Shown here one piece after another: positions 24,974-32,656 of a DNA stretch of 64,000 nt. Under the pieces are notes generated by a model. That model was not told the DNA's origin and ran no database searches. It saw only the letters and a program-made list of their open reading frames with translations. The first letter of the stretch is position 1. Each line of letters starts with the position of its first letter. The stretch is from Sporosarcina aquimarina. GTDB taxonomy: Bacteria > Bacillota > Bacilli > Bacillales_A > Planococcaceae. Location: assembly GCF_019748715.1 (NCBI RefSeq), contig NZ_JACLBZ010000033.1, positions 62,001 to 126,000 of the forward strand, read 5' to 3'. A program made the position numbers and the translations under genes.

Positions 24974-26257
24974 ATGAAAAAGAAATTTAAATTATCTTTA
25001 GCCTATCAAATATTAATCGGGCTTGTTCTCGGTATTGCAGTCGGTGCCATTTTTTATGGTAATCCTAAAGTGGAAACGTATTTGCAGCCGATAGGCACGA
25101 TGTTTATTAATATGATCAAAATGATTGTAGTTCCAATTATTATTTCTACATTGGTTATAGGAGTGGCAGGCACAGGAGATATTAAGAAACTAGGGAAATT
25201 AGGCGGTAAGACGCTTCTATATTTTGAAATTGTCACAACGATTGCGATCATAGTCGGTTTAATGTCTGCTAATATTTTCAAACCAGGCGAAGGAATCGAT
25301 ATGTCTTCTCTTGAAAAAGGAGATATCTCGCAATATGTTGAAACGACGGAAGAAGTGCAGAATGGCGGTTTCATGGATGTCTTGGTTGGTATCGTACCGA
25401 GTAATATCGTGGAATCCATGGCAAACGCTGATATGCTTCCAATTATTTTCTTCTCTGTTTTATTTGGGCTAGGCGTTGCAGCGATCGGTGAACGCGGAAA
25501 GCCGGTGCTTGAGGTGTTCCAAGGAGTCGCGGATGCGATGTTCTGGGTAACAAATATGATCATGAAGTTTGCACCATTCGGGGTATTTGCGCTAATTGGC
25601 GTAACCGTTTCCAAATTCGGTTTGGAATCGCTCATCCCAATGGGCAAGCTGATGATCTTGGTATATGCAACGATGGTATTCTTCATTATTGTCGTACTTG
25701 GCGGAATTGCGAAGTTGGTCGGAATCAATATTTTCCATCTGATGAAAGTATTGAAAGACGAATTGATTTTAGCTTATTCTACTTCTAGTTCTGAAACAGT
25801 ACTGCCAAAAGTGATGGAGAAGATGCAGAAGTTCGGTTGTCCGAAAGATATTGTTTCTTTCGTAGTGCCGACAGGCTATTCGTTCAACTTGGACGGTTCC
25901 ACACTGTATCAGGCTTTGGCTGCGATGTTTATTGCGCAAATGTATGGTATTCAGTTGAGTATTACGGAACAGATCACCTTGGTATTAGTGTTGATGATTA
26001 CGTCTAAAGGGATTGCGGGCGTACCAGGTGTTTCATTCGTCGTACTTTTGGCGACACTTGGAACGGTAGGTATTCCACTTGAAGGTCTAGCGTTCATCGC
26101 GGGGATCGACCGTTTGTTGGATATGGCACGTACGGTGGTCAACGTTGTTGGAAACGCACTTGCGACAGTTGTTATGTCGAAGTGGGAAGGCCGTTTTGGT
26201 ACGGAAAGTGTAAAGGAAGAGCAAGAACCACAAATGGTGTTAGCGGAAGAAAGATGA
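24974..26257 (+). CDS. gltT: Dicarboxylate/amino acid:cation symporter (GltT/GltP type)
   Basis: 427 residues. DAACS family marks: NMIKMIVVPIIISTLVIGVA (TM2), the serine-rich hairpin AYSTSSSETVLP (HP1), GYSFNLDGSTLYQALAAMFIAQ (TM7, NxD-type cation site) and SKGIAGVPGVSFVVL (HP2). The family imports glutamate, aspartate or C4-dicarboxylates with Na+ or H+. Position behind glnK-glnL favours glutamate/glutamine-linked control. AAAGGAGG precedes the start. Confidence 0.86.
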   Translation: MKKKFKLSLAYQILIGLVLGIAVGAIFYGNPKVETYLQPIGTMFINMIKMIVVPIIISTLVIGVAGTGDIKKLGKLGGKTLLYFEIVTTIAIIVGLMSANIFKPGEGIDMSSLEKGDISQYVETTEEVQNGGFMDVLVGIVPSNIVESMANADMLPIIFFSVLFGLGVAAIGERGKPVLEVFQGVADAMFWVTNMIMKFAPFGVFALIGVTVSKFGLESLIPMGKLMILVYATMVFFIIVVLGGIAKLVGINIFHLMKVLKDELILAYSTSSSETVLPKVMEKMQKFGCPKDIVSFVVPTGYSFNLDGSTLYQALAAMFIAQMYGIQLSITEQITLVLVLMITSKGIAGVPGVSFVVLLATLGTVGIPLEGLAFIAGIDRLLDMARTVVNVVGNALATVVMSKWEGRFGTESVKEEQEPQMVLAEER

Positions 26258-26272
26258 TTTGATGAATTTGAA

Positions 26273-26302
26273 GCTGTCCTCTTGATGGGGGACAGTTTTT
26301 TT
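26273..26302 (+). terminator. Terminator of gltT
   Basis: CTGTCC...GGACAG followed by TTTTTTT. Confidence 0.85.
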
Positions 26303-26307
26303 GTGTT

Positions 26308-26452
26308 TATGCTCGGGCTGCAGGGCTCTATGAGCGAGTGTAGGGTGTTTATGATCGTGGACAGAGAGGATATGATCGCTTGGCGGAGGTGTATGAGCAG
26401 TTGTAGGGTTTCTATGATCATCTGCGAAGGTTTATGAGTGCCTGTAAGAAAT
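26308..26452 (+). repeat. Degenerate 21-bp-period direct repeat array, family B (core TATGAKCR)
   Basis: TATG words start at 26308, 26329, 26350, 26371, 26392, 26413 and 26433: five successive steps of exactly 21 bp and a last one of 20. Consensus of a unit is TATGA[T/G]C[G/A]NNTG[T/C][A/G]GGG with a variable tail. The array fills the space between the gltT terminator and the proS leader. I do not know this repeat. Confidence 0.85.
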
Positions 26453-26584
26453 AGGATTGATTTCCTACACACTGCTTATTACTTGTTGTGGGGATTCAAT
26501 TGTAGGAATGATGGATTTGTTATATGATTAGCAATATGGAAGCTGAACAAGAGCGCTTTTTTTCATTAAGGAGGAAATTAGGTA

Positions 26585-28021
26585 ATGAGCAATCAGCAAA
26601 ATGATTTTACGAAATGGTATATTGACACAATCCAGAAAGCGGATTTGATGGATTATACGCCGGTGCGTGGCTGTATCGCATTTAAACCAGACGGTTTTGA
26701 AATATGGGAGCATATTAAAGATGAAATGGATCGCCGTTTCAAAGAGACGGGACACCGTAATGCGTATTTCCCAATGCTGATCCCAGAATCCTTTTTCCAG
26801 AAAGAAAAGGATCATATCGAAGGATTTTCTCCAGAACTGCCATGGGTGACGGAAGCAGCAGGAGAACAGTTGGAAGAACGTTTAGCGTTGCGCCCGACCT
26901 CTGAGACGATGATCGGTCATTTGTATTCAGACTGGGTAAAGAGTTATCGTGATTTGCCGTTATTGATCAACCAATGGGCGAACGTATTCCGTTGGGAGAA
27001 AAAGACATTGCCGTTCATTCGGACGTCAGAATTTTTATGGCAAGAAGGACATACAGCTCACGTCGATGAAGAGGAAGCGCGTACCGAAACGATGCAAATG
27101 CTTGAGATCTATAAGGAAGTCGTGGAAGGCTTGCTAGCGATTCCTGTATATGATGGCCAAAAGACGCCTTCTGAACGATTTGCCGGTGCTGTGGATACGT
27201 TCTCCATCGAAGCGATGATGAAGGATGGCAAAGCAGTTCAAGCCGGAACTTCACATTACTTAGGAACAAAATTTGCGGAAGCATTCGATATCAAATATTT
27301 AACAAAAGAGAATAAGCATGAGTTTGTCCATACGACATCTTGGGGAACTTCCACTCGCTTGATTGGATCGGTTATCATGGTGCACGGTGATGAGCAAGGT
27401 TTGGTATTGCCTCCACGTATTGCGCCGACTCAAGTGGTGCTCATTCCGGTCGGACCGTGGAAGAAGAACCCGGCAATCATGGAAAAACTGGATGAAATTT
27501 TTGCCGAGCTGAAGGCAAAAGGTATCCGTGTACGTTTGGATGATTCCGATCAGTCTCCGGGCTTTAAGTTCAATGAATGGGAATTAAAAGGTGTTCCAGT
27601 TCGACTGGAGCTTGGACCGCGTGACCTAGAGAACAATCAAGCCTTGATGAAAGCGCGTGACGGAGAAGAAAAAGTGGCGGTGGACTTGGCGCAAGCAGTG
27701 GCGAGCATTGAGAAAGAACTGGAAACGATGCAAACTCGCTTGCTCGAAAAAGCACGTGCATTCCGCGAAGAACATTCTCACACGCATATAGACAAACTGG
27801 ATGAATTGAAGAAGCATATTGAAGAAAGTGCTGCGAAGGAAGAGATTCCAGGATGGATTCTTGCCGGTTGGTGTGGAGACGATGCATGCGAAGAACATGT
27901 GAAAGACGAAACGAAATTTACGACGCGTAATATTCCGTTCAATCCGCCTGCGGAGAAGTCCACTTGCATTAATTGCGGTAAAGAAGCGAAACATACTGTT
28001 TGGTTTGCAAGAGCTTACTAA
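26585..28021 (+). CDS. proS: Prolyl-tRNA synthetase, eukaryote/archaeon-like type
   Basis: 478 residues. Class II motifs: VRGCIAFKPDGFEIWEHI (motif 1 region), FRWEKKTLPFIRTSEFLWQE (motif 2) and a C-terminal GxxxR equivalent; the last ~90 residues carry the Zn-binding addition typical of this group (WCGDDACEEH ... CINCGKEAKHTVWFARAY). The editing insertion of the bacterial-type ProS (~570 residues) is absent. Some Bacilli carry this short type in addition to or instead of the long one. AGGAGG lies upstream. Single-gene unit. Confidence 0.92.
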   Translation: MSNQQNDFTKWYIDTIQKADLMDYTPVRGCIAFKPDGFEIWEHIKDEMDRRFKETGHRNAYFPMLIPESFFQKEKDHIEGFSPELPWVTEAAGEQLEERLALRPTSETMIGHLYSDWVKSYRDLPLLINQWANVFRWEKKTLPFIRTSEFLWQEGHTAHVDEEEARTETMQMLEIYKEVVEGLLAIPVYDGQKTPSERFAGAVDTFSIEAMMKDGKAVQAGTSHYLGTKFAEAFDIKYLTKENKHEFVHTTSWGTSTRLIGSVIMVHGDEQGLVLPPRIAPTQVVLIPVGPWKKNPAIMEKLDEIFAELKAKGIRVRLDDSDQSPGFKFNEWELKGVPVRLELGPRDLENNQALMKARDGEEKVAVDLAQAVASIEKELETMQTRLLEKARAFREEHSHTHIDKLDELKKHIEESAAKEEIPGWILAGWCGDDACEEHVKDETKFTTRNIPFNPPAEKSTCINCGKEAKHTVWFARAY

Positions 28022-28028
28022 TTAAAAT

Positions 28029-28067
28029 AGGTGCCAACACGCATTGTAACGTGTTGGCACCTTTTTG
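28029..28067. terminator. Terminator of proS
   Basis: AGGTGCCAACACG and its exact complement around an 8-base loop, then TTTTT. Confidence 0.9.
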
Positions 28068-28117
28068 AGTTTCGTTAAGCCAGACAGCTGATACCTTCGG
28101 ATGAGGCTATGGGGGGA

Positions 28118-28258
28118 AAGCGCCAAAAACATGGCGGAACGAACCAAAAGTTAGCACAACCGCGCCAATCAATACGAATACCGCACCAAAATAGCTGTTG
28201 ACCGAGCCAAATCGACTAAGACCCACACCAAACTGCCGGCAGACCGCACCAAAGGCAT
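28118..28258 (-). repeat. Degenerate 21-bp-period direct repeat array, family A (core TTTGGTGCGG on minus strand)
   Basis: CCAA words on the plus strand start at 28123, 28144, 28165, 28186, 28207, 28228 and 28249, all 21 bp apart. Units begin CCGCACCAA or close variants and then vary. The array fills the gap between the converging proS and topB genes. The same core recurs in the opposite orientation at 34602-34727. Confidence 0.88.
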
Positions 28259-28272
28259 TCCGTCAATGTCCA

Positions 28273-30468
28273 TCAGTCGTCCAATTTCAATCCTTTCAAC
28301 GCATCTGCGAACGGATTATTGACTGGTTCGTCATCGTTGTTCTTCTTTAAATATTTCTGGACATCGCGTTTATTCACTTTGCCTTTGGATTCCTTTTCGC
28401 GGCGAGCTTTGAAGGAAGATAGTTTTTCGCGATAGCCACATTTGCACGTGAAGATTTGGCCTTCTCCTTCTCCGCGCAGCTCCATCTTTTTCTTACATTG
28501 CGGACATCGCGCATTGGTGACGCGGGAAACGTTTTTGCGGTGACCGCATTCACGATCCTGACAAACAAGCATTTTTCCATGTTTGCCGTTCACTTCGAGC
28601 ATCGGCTTGCCGCAGTCCGGGCACGATTTAGTAGAAATATTATCATGCTTGAATTTCGCATCGCTCGCTTTGATCTCTGAGACAATTTCTTTCGTATAAC
28701 CTTTCATTTCATTAATGAACAATTCTTTTTTCAATTGTCCTTTTGCAATTTTTTCTAACTTTAACTCCCATTCTGCAGTCAAGGCAGGGGATTTCAACTC
28801 GTCTGGCACTAACTCGAGCAATTGTTTTCCTTTATTGGTCACGTGGATGTCTTTGCCGCGCTTTTCAATCAGGAAGGAATTGAATAATTTATCGATGATA
28901 TCCGCACGTGTTGCCACTGTCCCGAGTCCGCCTGTGGATTTCAATGTTTCTGCAAGCTTTTTATCTTGAGCTCCCGCGATATATTTCGCAGGGTTTTCCA
29001 TCGCAGATAAAAGTGTTGCTTCATTGAAACGGGCAGGGGGCTTCGTCTGACCGGATGTCTCTTTGACGAATTGGATGCTCAGCGAATCTCCTTTTGAGAG
29101 CTTTGGTAAGAGCTGTTCTTTCGTGTCTTGCTCTGCTTCTTCCTCATCAAATTGATTGTTATAGACTTCTTTCCAGCCGGGTACTAAAATCGTTTTTCCT
29201 CGTGCGGTGAAGCGTTCATCTGCAATTTTTGCGTGGATGGTCAGTTGTTCATATTCATGTGCAGGGAACAGAACGGCCATGAACCGTTTCACGACTAAGT
29301 CATAGATTTTCCGCTCTTTGTCGGACAACTTATCACGCAGGACGATTTCTTCAGTTGGAATGATCGCGTGGTGATCGGACACTTTGCTGTCGTCGACAAA
29401 AGATTTATTCGCTTTGATCGGTTTCTTCAAGATTTTATTTGCAAGTGAACGATATTCACCGATACCGCAGGATTTCAAACGCTCCGGCAGAGTCGCGACG
29501 ATATCGCTCGATAGGAATCGTGAATCGGTCCGCGGATACGTCAGCAGTTTATGTTGTTCGTAGAGCTTTTGCATGATGTTCAACGTTTCTTTGGCAGAGT
29601 AACCGAATAGTTTATTGGCATCGCGCTGCAGTTCTGTCAGATCGTAGAGACCTGGAGAAAACGACTTTTTTGCTTTTTTATCAACATTTTCGATAATCGC
29701 TTGTTTGCCATCTACTTTTTTGACGATAGTGGACAGTTTTTCGCGGTCGAATGAACGTGTATCATTAGTTTTCGCGTCTTGCCATGTCAATTTTAATTTA
29801 GAGTCGGTCTGTGCTTCGATGCCGTAGTAAGTTTTTGGGCGAAATGTGTTAATCTCTTCTTCGCGCTGTGCAATGATTGCAACGACAGGAGTTTGAACGC
29901 GACCGCAGTTTAATTGGGCATTGAACTTTGTCGTCAGTGCGCGAGTCGCGTTCAAGCCGATATACCAGTCCGCCTCAGAACGAGCGACTGCCGCTTCGTA
30001 AAGGTTTTCATACGCTTTACCGGGTTTCAGCTGAGCAAACCCATCCTTGATTGCTTTATCGGTAACGGATGAAATCCAAAGTCGTTTGATCGGTTTATTG
30101 ACTTTCGCTTTCTCGATAATCCAGCGAGCGACCAGCTCTCCTTCACGTCCGGCATCTGTCCCGATGATGATATCGGATACGTCAGAGCGAAGCAACTGGG
30201 ACTTTACGGCGTTATATTGCTTGCCTGTTTGCTTAATGACCGTCAATTTCAAGTGATCGGGCATCATCGGCAAGTCTTCCAGTTTCCATGTCTTATACTT
30301 CGTATCATAATTCTCAGGGTCTGCGAGTGTCACTAAATGGCCGAGTGCCCATGTGACGATATATTTATCGCCCTCTAAATAGCCGTTCCCTTTTTTATTG
30401 CAGTTGAGCACGCGGGCAATATCGCGTGCAACGGAAGGCTTTTCCGCCAATACTACACTTTTTTTCAT
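28273..30468 (-). CDS. topB: DNA topoisomerase III (TopB)
   Basis: 731 residues from ATG 30468 (AAGGAG nine bases before); a longer frame to 30501 has no site. Toprim start MKKSVVLAEKPSVARDIARV, acidic DxDxE-like motif GTDAGREGE, and the active-site Tyr in LLTYPRTDSRFL. The C-terminal ~100 residues hold two zinc-ribbon-like motifs (CPDCGKPM...CQDREC, CPQCKKKM...CKC) and a basic tail. Type IA enzymes of this kind relax negative supercoils and separate linked replication products. Length is normal for Bacilli. Confidence 0.93.
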   Translation of the reverse strand: MKKSVVLAEKPSVARDIARVLNCNKKGNGYLEGDKYIVTWALGHLVTLADPENYDTKYKTWKLEDLPMMPDHLKLTVIKQTGKQYNAVKSQLLRSDVSDIIIGTDAGREGELVARWIIEKAKVNKPIKRLWISSVTDKAIKDGFAQLKPGKAYENLYEAAVARSEADWYIGLNATRALTTKFNAQLNCGRVQTPVVAIIAQREEEINTFRPKTYYGIEAQTDSKLKLTWQDAKTNDTRSFDREKLSTIVKKVDGKQAIIENVDKKAKKSFSPGLYDLTELQRDANKLFGYSAKETLNIMQKLYEQHKLLTYPRTDSRFLSSDIVATLPERLKSCGIGEYRSLANKILKKPIKANKSFVDDSKVSDHHAIIPTEEIVLRDKLSDKERKIYDLVVKRFMAVLFPAHEYEQLTIHAKIADERFTARGKTILVPGWKEVYNNQFDEEEAEQDTKEQLLPKLSKGDSLSIQFVKETSGQTKPPARFNEATLLSAMENPAKYIAGAQDKKLAETLKSTGGLGTVATRADIIDKLFNSFLIEKRGKDIHVTNKGKQLLELVPDELKSPALTAEWELKLEKIAKGQLKKELFINEMKGYTKEIVSEIKASDAKFKHDNISTKSCPDCGKPMLEVNGKHGKMLVCQDRECGHRKNVSRVTNARCPQCKKKMELRGEGEGQIFTCKCGYREKLSSFKARREKESKGKVNKRDVQKYLKKNNDDEPVNNPFADALKGLKLDD

Positions 30469-30722
30469 ATAATTGAACTCCTTTGTATACGTACATGTCA
30501 AAAAACTCCCACGGTAGATAAGGTTACAAAGGCCTTATGCTATCAAAAGGAGTTGCTTAGTAAAAAGTGTAAACTAGTATAGAGGTTTCGTCAATTCTTC
30601 GGAGCCTTGTTCAAAGGTGAGATGAGCAGATGAAGGAGAAATCTTATATGAGATAAAAAAGACGACTGAGAGCATGATTATTTTGTATACTAGTAGTAAT
30701 ACTTTAGAAATGAGGGATTAGG

Positions 30723-31160
30723 ATGTCGCAGTTAAAAGATCGTTTGATGGCAGATATAAAAACGGCAATGAAGGAAAAGGATCAGATGAAAAAAGGTGTG
30801 ATCAATTTATTGCGTGCGGGTCTGCAAAATGAGGAGCTGGAATTAAAGCGTGAATTGACGGAAGAAGAGGAAATCAAGATCGTCCAGCGTGAACTCAAGC
30901 AAACGAAACAATCCCTTGAAGAAGCACAAAAAGCCAATCGTGAAGATATTGTGGAAGCAGAAAAAGCAAAAGTAGTAATCGTCGAATCCTATTTACCGAA
31001 GCAGATGAATGTGGATGAAGTGAAGGAACTGATCGGCACACTCGGTATTGCGAAAGACACGCCGATGGGGCAAGCGATCGGGACAGTGATGAAAGAAGTT
31101 GCCGGACGTGCGGAAGGTAAGACAGTTTCCCAGGCTGTAAAAGAATACTTGCAGAACTAA
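30723..31160 (+). CDS. yqeY: GatB/YqeY-domain protein YqeY
   Basis: 145 residues, nearly all helical: MSQLKDRLMADIKTAMKEKD starts the family, and IVESYLPKQM plus GQAIGTVMKEVAGRAEGKTV are conserved. It resembles the tRNA-binding tail of GatB, but acts alone; function not established. In many Bacilli yqeY follows rpsU; here that neighbour is missing. Confidence 0.9.
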   Translation: MSQLKDRLMADIKTAMKEKDQMKKGVINLLRAGLQNEELELKRELTEEEEIKIVQRELKQTKQSLEEAQKANREDIVEAEKAKVVIVESYLPKQMNVDEVKELIGTLGIAKDTPMGQAIGTVMKEVAGRAEGKTVSQAVKEYLQN

Positions 31161-31180
31161 GGAACCTCTTTATACGAGAC

Positions 31181-31217
31181 TACCTAGACGATGAGTTGAC
31201 TTGTCGTCTAGGTATTT
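31181..31217. terminator. Bidirectional terminator yqeY/lipoprotein gene
   Basis: TACCTAGACGA...TCGTCTAGGTA followed by TTTTTTTA. Confidence 0.88.
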
Positions 31218-31219
31218 TT

Positions 31220-31828
31220 TTATTTCTTAAATGAAGCCTTCAATAAATACACTACGTCATATTCTTTTGCCTTCAATTCCTCCAAATACCCTTCCTTTTG
31301 TTCATAGAAATCTACAGATAAAGAGCTGGTTCCAACGCCCTCAGTTGTACTCGTGTGGATGATGCTGGCTAGAAGCATTTCTTCTGACAACGGCAAGCTT
31401 TCTTGTGGATTGGTACCCCAAAGCATTGCCAGGTTTTCTCCATTTGGCATCGTATCTTGAGTTTGTATTCCACTAAATCCATCTGTATCACCAACGTTTG
31501 TGAAAAAAAGTACTTGCTGGTCCGCTGTATGTACTACAGTGAACACAATGCCGCCGCTTGTTAATTTACCTGGCAGGGAGGTAGAAAATTGGCTAACCGG
31601 TTCGGCTGTTTTCTTCCCTTTTTCATATTTCTCCAACCAGATAGAGACGTCTTTGTACTTTTGGTCAGCGGTATAATCAAATACGAATGCTTGGTTAGAT
31701 GTGGTCCCGAGTATTTGCTTTTCACGGTCTGTTAATTCAGGGATTGTCAGTTGATTCGTATCAGTGTTTGCACAAGCACCAAGAACTAGTAGGCAACTAA
31801 GGCACATCAAACCTACCCATTTTTTCAT
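31220..31828 (-). CDS. Putative lipoprotein of unknown function
   Basis: 202 residues. N-terminal lipobox VLGAC (Cys19) after a hydrophobic core predicts a lipid anchor. The mature part starts with a Thr-rich linker and a segment TDREKQILGTTSNQAFVFDY, then mixed alpha/beta sequence with WLEKYEKGKK. No catalytic motif is recognised. Similar proteins with this REKQILGT-like start are found in Bacillales as conserved hypotheticals. Single gene between a terminator and its own promoter. Confidence 0.65.
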   Translation of the reverse strand: MKKWVGLMCLSCLLVLGACANTDTNQLTIPELTDREKQILGTTSNQAFVFDYTADQKYKDVSIWLEKYEKGKKTAEPVSQFSTSLPGKLTSGGIVFTVVHTADQQVLFFTNVGDTDGFSGIQTQDTMPNGENLAMLWGTNPQESLPLSEEMLLASIIHTSTTEGVGTSSLSVDFYEQKEGYLEELKAKEYDVVYLLKASFKK

Positions 31829-32008
31829 CGTCTAGTAACCTCCTTATTTTAGTTATATTTTTATAGTGTAGCAGTTTACTGAACTTTCCGTTACGTTTCT
31901 AAAATATATTTTCGTAGAAGTGAGATGTTTTCTGACTTCGTCTCGTTATACTGAATGAAATAGAAAAACGAGACGTGCGCATGGTCGTTTTATCTGTCTC
32001 TAAATAAA

Positions 32009-32085
32009 GCCTCCGGCGGATGTCAGGGATTTTGAAATTCAAAATCCCGACGCAATTACGCCGAGGTGTAATTGATTAAGGAGGC
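32009..32085 (+). promoter_or_regulatory. Nested hairpin leader that can sequester the ribosome-binding site of the ECF sigma gene
   Basis: Outer arms GCCTCC (32009-32014) and GGAGGC (32080-32085); the right arm is the ribosome-binding site. Inside are two further hairpins: GGGATTTTGAA/ATTCAAAATCCC (32027-32047 region) and CAATTACGCC/GTGTAATTG (32053-32074). The result is a three-way-junction-like leader. It could be an mRNA switch or a mobile palindromic repeat that happens to supply the ribosome-binding site. Confidence 0.55.
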
Positions 32086-32089
32086 CGCT

Positions 32090-32656
32090 ATGGAAGAGGA
32101 TCTGCAGTGGGTGCGTGAAGTATTGGCTGGAAATAAGCAAGCTTATGCCCATATTATCAATAAATATAAAAATCCGTTATACGCGACAATTTTAAGAATG
32201 ACGAGAAACCCGCAGGATGCACAGGACTTCGTGCAGGATGCATTTTTGAAAGTATATCATCAGTTGGGTAAATATAAAGAAACGGGATCGTTTTCCAGTT
32301 GGCTGTATCGAGTGGCGATCAATCATTGTATGGATGAGTTCCGTAAAAAACGGTACCGCTCGACGCAAGTGGAACTCGGGGAAGAACAAGTAATAGACAG
32401 CAATCACCCGGAAGTCGTGTTTTTGAAAAAAGAGAAACATCGACAACTGGAACGTCTGCTTGCGACACTTCCAGAAGATGAGCGATTGATCATGCTATTG
32501 CGATATGCGAATGAGTTAAGTTATGACGAAATCAGTGAGCTGACAGATGTTCCGTTGTCTACTGTTCGCAATAAACTTCACCGCGCAAAGAAAAAAATGA
32601 GGGATACGGTGAAACGAGAAGGAGGATATTTTCATGAACTGTCCAACGATAGATGA
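32090..32656 (+). CDS. ECF sigma factor (SigW/SigX-like)
   Basis: 188 residues from ATG 32090, six bases after AAGGAGG; an in-frame start at 32072 lies upstream of that site. Region 2: YKNPLYATILRMTRNPQDAQDFVQDAFLKV, then SFSSWLYRVAINHCMDEFRKKR; region 4: LLRYANELSYDEISELTDVPLSTVRNKLHRAKKKM. It overlaps the anti-sigma gene by 23 bp, so the two are translated together. Probably responds to envelope stress; the exact stimulus is unknown. Confidence 0.88.
   Translation: MEEDLQWVREVLAGNKQAYAHIINKYKNPLYATILRMTRNPQDAQDFVQDAFLKVYHQLGKYKETGSFSSWLYRVAINHCMDEFRKKRYRSTQVELGEEQVIDSNHPEVVFLKKEKHRQLERLLATLPEDERLIMLLRYANELSYDEISELTDVPLSTVRNKLHRAKKKMRDTVKREGGYFHELSNDR

Larger units (their letters stand above)
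26258..26584 (+). other. Intergenic region gltT-proS
   Basis: Contains the gltT terminator, the 21-bp repeat array, then an imperfect hairpin (GTAAGAAAT...ATTTCCTAC, ~26443-26468) and the proS leader. No T-box (no AGGGTGG-ACC core) is present. Confidence 0.7.

Noticed and set aside
25054..25728. 224-codon open frame opposite gltT
   Set aside because: Antisense shadow of a clear transporter gene; Ile/Pro/Thr-rich as expected for the complement of membrane segments.
26303..26437. A ~44-codon open frame through the TATGAKCR array, giving a seven-residue Met periodicity
   Set aside because: The frame stays open largely because 21 is a multiple of three; there is no ribosome-binding site, and the other two arrays contain stops in the corresponding frames.
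26440..26584. T-box riboswitch in front of the prolyl-tRNA synthetase gene
   Set aside because: The leader is short and lacks the AGGGTGGNACCGCG core and a specifier hairpin.
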